Assembly (NCBI GenBank): GCA_028281445.1
Contig: JANQJW010000131.1
Span: 46,313-110,312 of the forward strand
Length of the DNA stretch: 64,000 nucleotides
From: Planctomycetota bacterium
GTDB taxonomy: Bacteria > Planctomycetota > PLA2 > JAEUHO01
Direction of reading: 5' to 3'
Shown: positions 17,477 to 26,294 of the stretch, one piece after another
How positions within the stretch are numbered: the first letter of the stretch is position 1
How the letters are laid out: each line of letters begins with the position of its first letter
Notes under the pieces: generated by a model
Told to the model about the DNA's origin: nothing
Databases searched by the model: none
The model's input: the letters and a program-made list of their open reading frames with translations, nothing else
Made by a program: the position numbers and the translations under genes

Positions 17477-18649
17477 TCAGCTCCCGCGCACGAGCGCGAT
17501 GTCGCGCTCGGCTGCCCAAGCGCCGATGTCCTGGCGCTGGAGCGCGGCCGCCATGAGGTCGGGGAACTGGTCCGGGGTGCACGCGAACACCGGGCTGCCG
17601 AGCGAAGCGAACGCACGCGCCATCTCCTCGTCGGACCAGGCGTGTCCTTCGTCGGAGAGTGCCAGCAGCGTGATCAGGCTGACTCCGCTATCGATCAGCG
17701 ACGCCGCGCGCGCGAGCAGCTGCTTCGCGTCGCCCCCTTCGCACAGGTCCGTGATCAAGATCAGGTGCGTCTGGCTCGGCTGCCGGATCAATCCCTCGCA
17801 GTAGGCAAGCGCCTGATTGATGTCCGTCCCGCCGCCGAGCTGAGTTCCGAAGAGCACCTCGACAGGATCTTCCAGCTTCTCGGTCAGATCGAGGATGGCC
17901 GTGTCGAAGCAGACCAGCTTCGTGTCGACACCGGGGAGAGACGCCATGACCGCCGCGAAGATCGAGCTGTAGACGACGCTCGACGCCATCGAGCCCGACT
18001 GGTCGACGCACATGATGACTTCTTCGAGATCCACGAGCGTGCGCGACTTGCGCGCGAAGCCGATCAGCGTCTCGGGAATCACCGTCTTGTACTCATGCTG
18101 GTAGTGGCGCAGGTTCGCCCCGATGGTGCGCGCCCAATCAACGTCGGCGAAACGCGGGCGGCGCGTGCGCTTGCTGCGGTTGAGCGCACCCCGTACAGCT
18201 TCCGCCGTCTTCTGCTCGAGCCGTTCGAGCAGCTCCTGCACGACCTTGTCCACGACCTGCCGGGCCGTCTCGCGCGTCCGCTCGGGGATGGCGGCGTTCA
18301 GGCTGATCAGATCCGCTACGAGATTGACGTCGGCTTCCATGGCATCGAGGAACTCGGGCTCGAGCAACATCCGCTTCAAGCCAAGGCGTTCGAAGGCGTC
18401 CTTCTGGATGACTTGCACGACGGGCGTGGGGAAGAAGTTGCGGACGTCCCCCAGCCACCGCGCCACGCGCGGCGCCGAGCGGCCCAGGCCGGCGCCGGGC
18501 TTACCCGACTTGCCGCCCTTGCCGTAGAGCACGGAGAGTGCCTGGTCCATGCGCACGTCGTCGGCGGACAGGCACCCGGACACTCCCTCGTCATCGTTGT
18601 CTCCACCCAAGGCGAGACGCCAGCGCCGGATTCGTTCGCGGTCACTCAT
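17477..18649 (-). CDS. VWA domain protein of the SWIM/MoxR/DUF5682 operon
   Basis: Protein of 390 residues, last gene of a five-gene operon. The first 200 residues are helical and charged. The VWA domain (about 208-360) has an intact MIDAS site: DQSGSMASS (Asp216, Ser218, Ser220), a Thr in GGGTDINQAL and Asp in LILITDLCEGG. VWA partners of MoxR ATPases usually bind targets or metals that the ATPase acts on. Its ATG lies inside the last codons of DUF5682 (8-base overlap), so translation is probably coupled. A TTG at 18658 is an unlikely earlier start. Confidence 0.92.
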   Translation of the reverse strand: MSDRERIRRWRLALGGDNDDEGVSGCLSADDVRMDQALSVLYGKGGKSGKPGAGLGRSAPRVARWLGDVRNFFPTPVVQVIQKDAFERLGLKRMLLEPEFLDAMEADVNLVADLISLNAAIPERTRETARQVVDKVVQELLERLEQKTAEAVRGALNRSKRTRRPRFADVDWARTIGANLRHYQHEYKTVIPETLIGFARKSRTLVDLEEVIMCVDQSGSMASSVVYSSIFAAVMASLPGVDTKLVCFDTAILDLTEKLEDPVEVLFGTQLGGGTDINQALAYCEGLIRQPSQTHLILITDLCEGGDAKQLLARAASLIDSGVSLITLLALSDEGHAWSDEEMARAFASLGSPVFACTPDQFPDLMAAALQRQDIGAWAAERDIALVRGS

Positions 18650-20954
18650 CGGGGCCAACTCCCAGGATCGTCTTCAGCAAGGGGACGGCGCGCGCGAAGG
18701 CGGCCGCCGCGCGCGGATCGTCCACGAGGACCGACGCACCGGAGGCAGCGCCGCGGCGGACGCGATCCAGGATGCGCTTGGACGCAGCCGGATCGAAACG
18801 CCCGAACGCACGCCGCAACAACGGCAGCATCTCGATGAACGTCTCCTCCTCCTGGCGCACCAGCCACTCGTCGACGATCACGAACAGGTTGTCGTCGACC
18901 AGCAGGATCTCGCCCGCCTCGTTGATGAACCCTTCGAACCAGTTCCCGGCCTCCGCCGTCGGCACGGCAGCCGAGAGCGCGCGCGACAGCACAAGCCCGG
19001 TCTCTTCGGCATCGAAGTCGCTGCGGTCGTAGAGCAGTCGCGTTGCGAACCCGCGCAGGATCGGCGCGGCCTGCCCGTCTTCCACGAGTCCGCACAGCGT
19101 CACCGGCCACTGGTCATCCATGGCTTCGTCTTGGAGGAGGCCCACGGCGCGGTCCAACGCCGCGAGATCGCCACGCGCTTCGAGCGCCGTCGGTTCGTCC
19201 AGCCCATGGCACGCGTACCGCAGTCCCGCGCAGATGTCGTTCAGCAGGCTGAGCACGAGGTGGCGCAGCTCTTCGGCGGGCATGTCGCGCGCCGTGCCGT
19301 AGCGCAGGATGTCGACGAGCGGTGACACGGCCTTGGCCAACCCGAACACGCTCGCCGAGCCGACGGCAGCAGCCTGCAAGTGCGCGATGTTGGCCCTCGC
19401 CGCGACCGCGAGGTCGGCGAGCAGGCACTTGCGAACGAGCTCTGCAAGGACGCCGCAGTCGCTCTCGGCCGCTCCCTTGGCAAGGGCGGCGCCGGCTGCG
19501 GCCTGGTCGATCGTCGGGCCGTGCACGACGGCTTCGGCGAGCCCGACGGAGAGCTCGGGCTTCCACTCGAGGTGCCACACCTCGCGGAAGGTCCCGCGTC
19601 CGGCTTGCGCATCCATCAACGTGCCCCACGGCACGTCGAGCAGCAGCAAGCGATGCAAGAGCACCGACTTCGCAAGCCCGGCCTTGCTGCGCAGGTCCAA
19701 CGCCATCTCGCGACCGAGCGCCTCGGGCTTGAGCCGCAGCTTCTTCTGCTGGCGCGTGAGGTCCGCCAGCAGCGGCGGCTGCGGCGCGTTCTCGTCGACC
19801 TCACCAACGCGCTCACCGACAACCAGGCGCTGCTCGATCAACTGCAACGCGGCCTCTTCGCCGTGACACAGCGCCGACCGACTCGCGTCACGCATCTCCG
19901 CCAAGCCCGGCACGGGCATTTCACGCACGGCGGCGAGGGTGACCGCAAGGCGCGTGGCTTCGATCACGCTCGCCGTCGAAGCGCCGAGGCCTTCGTCACG
20001 CAGGAGACGGGCGGCGCGCGCCTGCCACGCTGCAACGGCACCCGTTCGATCGGAAGCCGCTCCGAACTGCGACCACAGGTGCCGGTACCAGGCGGGGGAC
20101 ACGACGCCGGCGCTGTAGCCGCTCGCCGTTGCAAGCCGCGTGTCCGTCCACGGCACCCAGCACGAAGAGGCCTTGATCGCGCGCGTGCCGCGGATGGTCT
20201 GGCGGTCCGCGGTCACGGACACCCTCGCCCGCAGCGCGGGGACATGCCACGCGCCGCACACGACCGCGACCGCGCCCTCGACCTCCTTGAGCGCCTTGCG
20301 GATTCCGAGCCGCATGTGCGCCTCGCGCCGCGCTTCGCGTTCGATCGCGGCGCTTGGCCGGGCGTCTTCTTCGTCGCTTGCTTCGCGCAGTGCGGTCATC
20401 GCCGCTTCGATCGCCTCGAACACACCGGGTGCGTGGACGTGTTCCTCGATCAACGATCCCCACCACGACTCGCCGTCGGAGTGCCCGGCGGCCAACGCGA
20501 GGTGGCTCAACGGATCGTGCAGGATCGGCTCGAGGGTCTCTTCTTCGTCGTCGTGGGCTTCCTGCGCCGCATCACCGTCTTCTTCGTCTTCGCCGTCTCC
20601 CTCGACCGGTCCGCCGTCGGACGGCTTGTCCGGGACCTCCTTCTTCGTGATCGGCTCGTCGATGAAGCGCGCGGGCTTCTCGTTGCGCACGGCCCAGAGG
20701 ATGGCTTGCCATTCGGGCGAGTACTCGGCGAACGGATGGAAGTGTGCGTCCTCGGGGGACTTCGCGGGAAACGTGAGGATTGCGACGGGCGGACGCATGC
20801 CGGGGGCGGCGGCAAGCGGCATGATCTCCGAGGCTTCCGGTGGTCCCTCGATCAGGACCATCGCGGGGTCCAGGCCATCGAGCACCTGCACGAGGCTGCC
20901 GGCCGAGCCGGGCCCGTGATGGCGGATGCCGAAGACGTGAACGCGCGGGTCCAT
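18642..20954 (-). CDS. DUF5682 family protein with two GxxH motifs
   Basis: Large cytosolic protein of 770 residues matching DUF5682 by its start (FGIRHHGPGS), LIEGPPE and FHPFAEYSPEWQAI. Two GxxH motifs, GIRH (9-12) and GAWH (234-237), with a Glu after the first strand (Glu36), resemble the Tiki/TraB/EreA/ChaN hydrolase superfamily, suggesting a hydrolytic first domain (inference). An acidic low-complexity insert covers about 115-142. The remaining 500 residues are helical. It starts 6 bases after the MoxR stop and overlaps the VWA start. No transmembrane or signal segment is seen. Function unknown. Confidence 0.88.
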   Translation of the reverse strand: MDPRVHVFGIRHHGPGSAGSLVQVLDGLDPAMVLIEGPPEASEIMPLAAAPGMRPPVAILTFPAKSPEDAHFHPFAEYSPEWQAILWAVRNEKPARFIDEPITKKEVPDKPSDGGPVEGDGEDEEDGDAAQEAHDDEEETLEPILHDPLSHLALAAGHSDGESWWGSLIEEHVHAPGVFEAIEAAMTALREASDEEDARPSAAIEREARREAHMRLGIRKALKEVEGAVAVVCGAWHVPALRARVSVTADRQTIRGTRAIKASSCWVPWTDTRLATASGYSAGVVSPAWYRHLWSQFGAASDRTGAVAAWQARAARLLRDEGLGASTASVIEATRLAVTLAAVREMPVPGLAEMRDASRSALCHGEEAALQLIEQRLVVGERVGEVDENAPQPPLLADLTRQQKKLRLKPEALGREMALDLRSKAGLAKSVLLHRLLLLDVPWGTLMDAQAGRGTFREVWHLEWKPELSVGLAEAVVHGPTIDQAAAGAALAKGAAESDCGVLAELVRKCLLADLAVAARANIAHLQAAAVGSASVFGLAKAVSPLVDILRYGTARDMPAEELRHLVLSLLNDICAGLRYACHGLDEPTALEARGDLAALDRAVGLLQDEAMDDQWPVTLCGLVEDGQAAPILRGFATRLLYDRSDFDAEETGLVLSRALSAAVPTAEAGNWFEGFINEAGEILLVDDNLFVIVDEWLVRQEEETFIEMLPLLRRAFGRFDPAASKRILDRVRRGAASGASVLVDDPRAAAAFARAVPLLKTILGVGPDE

Positions 20955-20960
20955 CGGTTC

Positions 20961-22040
20961 CTAGAACACCTCGCGAATGGCGGTGTAGAGGTCGCGCCAC
21001 TCCTTGCGGCCGCGCACCACGTTCTCGAGGTACTCCTGCAGCACGATGGCGTCCTGCACGGGGTCCTTCACGATCGCACCGAGCAAGTTGACCGAGAGGC
21101 TCTCGGCGTCGATGGCGCCGGAGCGGAAGTGCCCGGCCTCCGACCATGCGCCGACGGTGACCGCGATGGCCTCGGCGGTCGACAGCGTCCCGCTCGGAGA
21201 CTTCAGCTTGGTCTTGCCGTCGAGCGTCTGGCCGCTACGCAGCTCGCGGAACATTGCAACGACGCGCGCAATCTCCTTCTCGGCGGGCTTGATCGGCGGC
21301 AACGAGAGGCCCCCACCGATCTCGGCGGTGCGCTTCACGACGATTTCGATCTCGTCGTCGATGCTCGTCGGAAGCGGCAGGACGACGACGTTGAAGCGGC
21401 GCTTCAACGCCGACGACAACTCGTTCACGCCCTTATCGCGGTTGTTCGCCGTCGCGATCACGTTGAAGCCCGGCACGGCGGACACGGCATCGTCGAGCTC
21501 CGGAATGGGCAGGAGCTTCTCGGAGAGAACCGTGATCAGCGTGTCTTGCACGTCAGACGCCATGCGCGTCAGCTCTTCGAAACGCACGAGGACACCGGTT
21601 TCCATGGCGCGTGTGAGCGGCGTCTTCACGAGCGCGTCGCGCGAGGGGCCGTGCGCGAGAAGCTGCGCGTAGTTCCAGCCGTAGCGGATCTGGTTCTCGT
21701 CGGTCCCAGCCGTGCACTGGATGATGCGCGTGGAGTCACCACACACCGCGGCGGCCATGTGCTCGGACACCCACGACTTGGCTGTTCCCGGCACGCCGAG
21801 CAACAGCAGCGCGCGATCGGTGACAAGCGTGGCTACCGCCGTCTCGATCAGCCGGTGGTTGCCGATGTACTTGGGGCTGATCTCGGTGCCGTCGGCAAGC
21901 TTGCCGCCCATGAGGTACGTCACGACTGCTCGGGGCGATAGCTGCCAGCGCGGCGGCCGCGTCGCGTCGTCGTTCTTCTTGAGCGCCTCGAGTTCGTCGG
22001 CGAATCGTTGCTCTGCGGGCAGGTTCAGGGTCTCGGACAT
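20961..22040 (-). CDS. MoxR-type AAA+ ATPase
   Basis: AAA+ ATPase of the MoxR class, 359 residues. Walker A is GVPGTAKS (82-89), Walker B is in VLVRFEELTRM, sensor 1 is VIATANNRDKG and the arginine finger region is LSSALKRRFN. The acidic residues DE of a typical Walker B appear as EE. MoxR ATPases act as chaperone-like remodelers with VWA partners; here the VWA gene ends the operon. It lies 10 bases after DUF5691 and 6 before DUF5682. Confidence 0.95.
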   Translation of the reverse strand: MSETLNLPAEQRFADELEALKKNDDATRPPRWQLSPRAVVTYLMGGKLADGTEISPKYIGNHRLIETAVATLVTDRALLLLGVPGTAKSWVSEHMAAAVCGDSTRIIQCTAGTDENQIRYGWNYAQLLAHGPSRDALVKTPLTRAMETGVLVRFEELTRMASDVQDTLITVLSEKLLPIPELDDAVSAVPGFNVIATANNRDKGVNELSSALKRRFNVVVLPLPTSIDDEIEIVVKRTAEIGGGLSLPPIKPAEKEIARVVAMFRELRSGQTLDGKTKLKSPSGTLSTAEAIAVTVGAWSEAGHFRSGAIDAESLSVNLLGAIVKDPVQDAIVLQEYLENVVRGRKEWRDLYTAIREVF

Positions 22041-22050
22041 CGTCGCTTCC

Positions 22051-23511
22051 TTACGGTAGAGGGTGCGCTTCCACGGCGTCGAACAGGTCGGCGATCGCGA
22101 AGGCGTCAGTGGTGAGGGAGGGGGCCAGGATCTGCATGCGCGCCCGCCAGTCGGCGCGATCCTGCCTGCCGGAGAAGGCGATCAACACGCGCGGTACGTA
22201 GCCATCGACTCTCTCGGGGTCGGCGACCGCATCGCGGGCCCACTTGCCCCACGAGCGCTCCAGGGCCGATGCGTCGACCGCGCCATCCGGGGGCGGCACA
22301 CGCAGCGCCGTGTAGAGATGCTGAACGACCGCACAGGCGTCGTGCAACGAGCGCCCGCGGAACGCGTTCGTGAAGCACCCCCACGTTGCGTGGCGCTGCG
22401 GCTCACCCAGACCGGCCAGCTCGCTCTCGTGGTTCATCAGGAACAAGGACGCATCCCGCGCGTCGAGCTGAGCGCCGATGAGGGCCGCCATCTCCAGGTC
22501 GCCTGCCTGCAGCGCGTTGAGCAGAAAGGTGTCCCGGAGGTACGTAGGGCCGAGCGACTCGGCGAACTTCTTGGGCGCGAGCCCGAGCCGCTGCGCCAGC
22601 TCACTCGGGTTGACGTCGGCGAACGTCTCCGCGACCCACTCGGCCTCGCGACTCGCCGCCAGGCCCTTGGGGATCTTCGGCAGCAGGACCTTCTTGCGCC
22701 CGATGATGCCGGCGCTCTGAACGGTGATCTGTTCGTGGGCTTGGTCGATCCGCTCGGCGTACGCCGCGGTGCCGGGGATGCGTGCGAGCAACGAGCTCGC
22801 GACGGCGCGCACCGACTTGGCGCGGTCTTCGGCAAACGACTCGAGATACGGCACATCCGACGCCCCGAGCCGCACGGCGAGCGCGCCGAGAACCTTGCGG
22901 CGAACCGTCGCGGCGTCGTTGGCAAGCGCTTCCTCGCACAATGCGCGGGCGCCGTCCGGATCGCTGGAACGCAGGCGACGGATGTAGTCCTCACGGACGG
23001 CGGGCGGGAACTCGGTCCAGTTCTCCTGGATGATCTGCCCGAACGAGGGCCCCCCGTCATCCGAAGGCCGCTCCCGCGACAGCCAGGTGCGTGCGTGCTC
23101 ATCGAGCACGGACTCGTCCCCGGCCATGAGACGCCTCAGCGCCGGATAGTCGAACGGGTGCAGGTGAAGGCCGCGCGCCGCGAGCAGATCGAGCGTGCGC
23201 ATGGCAAGCGTGTTCTCTTCGTACAGCTTCTTCTTGGGCGCGAAGAGGCGGCACAAGATGAGACGCGACGCGGACGGCGGCATGCGAGCCGCGTCGTATC
23301 CCGCGTCGAAGGTGTCGAGCTGCTCGGGCGCCACGGGACGCTCGAAGCGGTTGCGCAAGCCCAAGGCCGAGACCAGCGAGAGAAGATCCGCCCGCTCGTC
23401 TCCGGATGCCAGCCACGCGGGCACCGCCATGGGATCGCGGCTCACCCCAAGCGTCAGCGCGCGGCGCGCCGCCAAGCGGATCTCCTCGATGCCTTCGTGC
23501 GCAGCGGTCAT
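22051..23511 (-). CDS. DUF5691 family helical-repeat protein
   Basis: Protein of 486 residues that fits the DUF5691 family by operon position and composition. It is nearly all helical, with HEAT-like repeats in the middle (RRKVLGALAVRLGASDVPYL and following). The motif WVAETFADVNPSELAQRLG and a Trp-rich segment SWGKWARDAV are near the C-terminus. The start is fixed by ATGA overlap with the stop of the SWIM gene (23508-23511). It probably provides a scaffold within the operon's complex (inference); no catalytic motif is seen. Confidence 0.85.
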   Translation of the reverse strand: MTAAHEGIEEIRLAARRALTLGVSRDPMAVPAWLASGDERADLLSLVSALGLRNRFERPVAPEQLDTFDAGYDAARMPPSASRLILCRLFAPKKKLYEENTLAMRTLDLLAARGLHLHPFDYPALRRLMAGDESVLDEHARTWLSRERPSDDGGPSFGQIIQENWTEFPPAVREDYIRRLRSSDPDGARALCEEALANDAATVRRKVLGALAVRLGASDVPYLESFAEDRAKSVRAVASSLLARIPGTAAYAERIDQAHEQITVQSAGIIGRKKVLLPKIPKGLAASREAEWVAETFADVNPSELAQRLGLAPKKFAESLGPTYLRDTFLLNALQAGDLEMAALIGAQLDARDASLFLMNHESELAGLGEPQRHATWGCFTNAFRGRSLHDACAVVQHLYTALRVPPPDGAVDASALERSWGKWARDAVADPERVDGYVPRVLIAFSGRQDRADWRARMQILAPSLTTDAFAIADLFDAVEAHPLP

Positions 23512-24914
23512 GACGTGCACCACAGCGGGCCGAGGGCGGAGTTGGCGGCCAGCGGCGTCAGCCAGCGGCCGTCGAACGTCGCGACCAGCTCGACGTCCTT
23601 CACGCCGACCAGGACCGAGGCCTGGTCGCCCGCGAGCGGTACGGCTGCCTCCTCGTCGTTGGAGACGACCCAGTGCTCCCCAGCGCCGTCGCGTGCAACG
23701 TGCACGTCGCGGCACGCGAGCGGCCATTGCGAGATCCACGGGTTGCAGGTGAGCGCGTCGTCGTAGCGCGCGAGCGCGGCCGGCAGATCCTCGGGCGGCG
23801 AAGGCATGTCGGGCGCCGCGGAAACGCTGCCCTGGGTCACGATCTGCGCGCGCAACGGCGTCGCGGACGGGTAGTAGGCGAGCTCCGCCTCGAACCGCGC
23901 TCCGGGTTCGAGCGAGGGGGCAGACTTCGACGCGGCGGACGCAGGTACGAAGTCGAGCAACAGCGCCGTACGCAAGTCGCCGTTCTCGCGCGCGGCCAAC
24001 CACGTCTCATAGCGCACGAGGCGATCCGGCTGGGACTCGCTGCGCGTCGAGCAAACCGTCCATGTCGCCGACACATGCGGCGCATCGGACGACACCAGCA
24101 ACTCCTCGCGTGTCATGACCCATCCGACACGCGTTCGCACCTCGGCACGCAGGTCGTCGGGCAGCTCATCCTGCTTCCGGTACGCCTCCGCCAACAGATG
24201 GAGCGCGCCGAGGGTCTCGAGCAAGATGTCGTAGCGACGCGCCTCCGGCGTCTGGAAGTAGAGCGCGGGCAGCGCCTCCACCTGGGCCGCGATGCCTCCC
24301 GCCTTGGCGTCTACCAGCCGTTGCGCCATGAGCCGGCACTGCTCGCTTGCCTGCGGCCCGAACGCGCCGAAACCACGATCGAGCTGGTCGCCGATCCAGA
24401 CGTCGAGCTCCTCGAGCCCACGGCGGATGCTCGTCTCGCGCGCCTTGCGCACGCGCTCGCGCTGGCGGCGCGCCTGCTCGGGATCCCTGGGCCTCTCGGG
24501 CTCGGCCATTGCCGCCGCTTGCGCAGACTTGCCCGCGCGGCTCGGCTTGGGGGCGTCAGCCGGCGTGGTGCGCCGCCGGCGCCCCTGCCAGTCCTGCACC
24601 CACTGCGGGATCTCGCCCTCGCTGAAGCGCTCCGGCTGCTCGGCCATCCACCACATGAGCGCGATGGCGTGCTTGCAGGGGAACTTGCGGCTCGGACACG
24701 AGCACTTCGCGCCGAGATCCGAGATCTCGACCGTGACGCTGTACGCCGACGCGCCGGATCCCTGACAGGCGCCCCACAGCAGCCGCATCTCGGCGTCGTG
24801 CTCCATGGTGGGCCACTTGCTCGCGTTCAGCAGCTTGCGCGCGGCCTTGAGCGAAGCCTGGTCGGGGGCCACGGTCTCGATGCGGGACAGCGTGATGGGA
24901 CTGCTTGCTGCCAA
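23508..24914 (-). CDS. SWIM zinc finger protein
   Basis: Protein of about 468 residues and first gene of the operon. The SWIM zinc finger CxCx6CxH is clear as CSCPSRKFPCKH (Cys71, Cys73, Cys80, His82). SWIM fingers bind DNA or proteins. The middle is Arg/Ala-rich and coiled (about 120-170), and the rest is an alpha/beta region without known motif. The start is uncertain: the best choice is TTG 24914, which places the conserved VAPDQASLKAARKL segment near residue 15 as in homologues. The frame stays open up to 25109 but that extension has no family-like sequence. No clear promoter was found upstream. Confidence 0.85.
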   Translation of the reverse strand: MAASSPITLSRIETVAPDQASLKAARKLLNASKWPTMEHDAEMRLLWGACQGSGASAYSVTVEISDLGAKCSCPSRKFPCKHAIALMWWMAEQPERFSEGEIPQWVQDWQGRRRRTTPADAPKPSRAGKSAQAAAMAEPERPRDPEQARRQRERVRKARETSIRRGLEELDVWIGDQLDRGFGAFGPQASEQCRLMAQRLVDAKAGGIAAQVEALPALYFQTPEARRYDILLETLGALHLLAEAYRKQDELPDDLRAEVRTRVGWVMTREELLVSSDAPHVSATWTVCSTRSESQPDRLVRYETWLAARENGDLRTALLLDFVPASAASKSAPSLEPGARFEAELAYYPSATPLRAQIVTQGSVSAAPDMPSPPEDLPAALARYDDALTCNPWISQWPLACRDVHVARDGAGEHWVVSNDEEAAVPLAGDQASVLVGVKDVELVATFDGRWLTPLAANSALGPLWCTS

Positions 24915-25032
24915 GGAGAACCGTGCTGCAGGGCCAGGGGAACGTGGGCGGAGCGCCACTTGTAGCGGTTTCGAGCGGCCCTGGGAAGTGTCCGTAGAGC
25001 AAGTTGAGTTCTTCCTCCGAGCCCGTCGATAG

Positions 25033-25467
25033 GGCTCTGATGGACATCTGGCACGACGAAAACGACGAGACACCGGGCTGCACCGCAGCTGCGTCGTGAT
25101 GGAGGCCATGCGGCCGGATCACGCGACGACCAAGGACGACGCCCTTGTCACGAGTCTCGTGAACCTGAGCGAGGCACGGACGCTCGAGCTGCGCGAGCGA
25201 TGACGCGCAACGGGGACGCCGACGACAAGGTGCTCGAAGGTGCCGTCAAGGCGTGGTGCAAGGAGCGCGATCGCTGTGCGAAGCTGACCATGTCACGCGA
25301 CATCGATCGCCTGTCGATCGGCAAGTGGGTCGAAGGCACGGTCGAGCGCGACGGATCGCTTCCTTGCGCTGGAGGCCACCTGGGACGAGTTCCAGACGAA
25401 GCACCGCAAGCTCTTCAAGGCCAAGAAGAAGCTCCTGAAAGGCCTACCCGAGATCATGCACATCTAG
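25033..25467 (+). pseudogene. Possible decayed gene in a 798-base gap
   Basis: Between the SWIM gene and TetR (24915-25712) no intact gene is convincing. Three plus-strand fragments in changing frames have protein-like composition: one ending LVNLSEARTLELRER at 25203, one starting at 25200 with AVKAWCKERDRCAKLTMSR, and one ending KAKKKLLKGLPEIMHI at 25467. Together they may be the remains of one gene of about 140 codons broken by two frameshifts. The family is not recognised. From 25468 to 25712 nothing is seen. Confidence 0.3.
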
Positions 25468-25712
25468 TGTGGTGAGTCGCGAATCTCCTGCCTTGCACCA
25501 GGTGCTGCACGCCGGGCTGGAGGCGCTCGCGACGCTTCATCGGCCTCGCGTGGACTTGCCACGCCACGGCACTCGTCAGCGCCACTGCGCTCCCCATCCG
25601 GCGCGCCGATCGCCGTCGATCACCGAGGGAACAGAGTTCGGCGCGATCAGGATCGCCATGGCCATTTCATCGTATCGCGTGCTGACGCGTCGCAATCACA
25701 TGCGCAGGACCG

Positions 25713-26294
25713 CTAGGTCAGGGAGTCGACGAGAGCGCGCGCAGCTCGGAGGGCATGGCGGCGATGGGCAGGTGGCGGACGCAGCGGGGTCAAGGAGCTG
25801 TAGTTGAACCAGACGGAGAGGATGCCGTAGGCCGCCGCTTGACGGCTCGCGCGCGGCGCACGCGGACACTCCGAAGCGAGCAGCCGGTCGAACGCCGCCA
25901 TCGCGTGATCCACATACGCCGTCATGGGCGCCCGCACGGTCTCGTCCTCGGCGGCGGCTGCAATGAGCGACTCGATCACGAGGATCTCCCCGGGTGAGCC
26001 CGCCGGCGTGCTCGGGAACAGGTGCTTCAACGCCGTCTCGAGTGCGTTCGAAGCAGGCAGCGACGCAACCAACGCGTCTAGCGCCTCGCAGCACTGCCGT
26101 GCAACGTGCTCTGCGAGCGCTGTCACGAGGTCGGCCCGGTTTCCAACGTAGTGGCGCAGGATCGGCCGCTTCATACCGGCCTCGTCGGCGATCTCCTGCA
26201 TCGAGGTGGCGGCGAGCCCCTGTCGCGCCACGCAACGAGCGAACGCGTCCAGGATCTCGACGGTCCGCTCTTCCGTGAGGTCGGGGCGCCCCAT
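25713..26294 (-). CDS. TetR family transcriptional regulator
   Basis: TetR-type repressor of 193 residues. The N-terminal helix-turn-helix region reads LAATSMQEIADEAGMKRPIL, followed by RHYVGNRADLVTAL (TetR usually has YxHFxxKxxL). The ligand domain fills the rest. Its ATG shares one base with the stop codon of the upstream cytochrome gene (TGATG at 26292-26296), so translation is coupled. It is co-transcribed with, and probably represses, the cytochrome gene from the palindrome at 27718-27733. Confidence 0.9.
   Translation of the reverse strand: MGRPDLTEERTVEILDAFARCVARQGLAATSMQEIADEAGMKRPILRHYVGNRADLVTALAEHVARQCCEALDALVASLPASNALETALKHLFPSTPAGSPGEILVIESLIAAAAEDETVRAPMTAYVDHAMAAFDRLLASECPRAPRASRQAAAYGILSVWFNYSSLTPLRPPPAHRRHALRAARALVDSLT

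Noticed and set aside
19380..21941. An 853-codon open frame on the plus strand
   Set aside because: It is the antisense shadow of DUF5682 and MoxR; high GC leaves antisense frames open. Composition is His/Arg/Leu-rich without any motif.
22111..22125. GTGAGGGAGG as a fourth copy of the ECF promoter element
   Set aside because: It lies within the DUF5691 coding region with no matching -10 and no gene start downstream.
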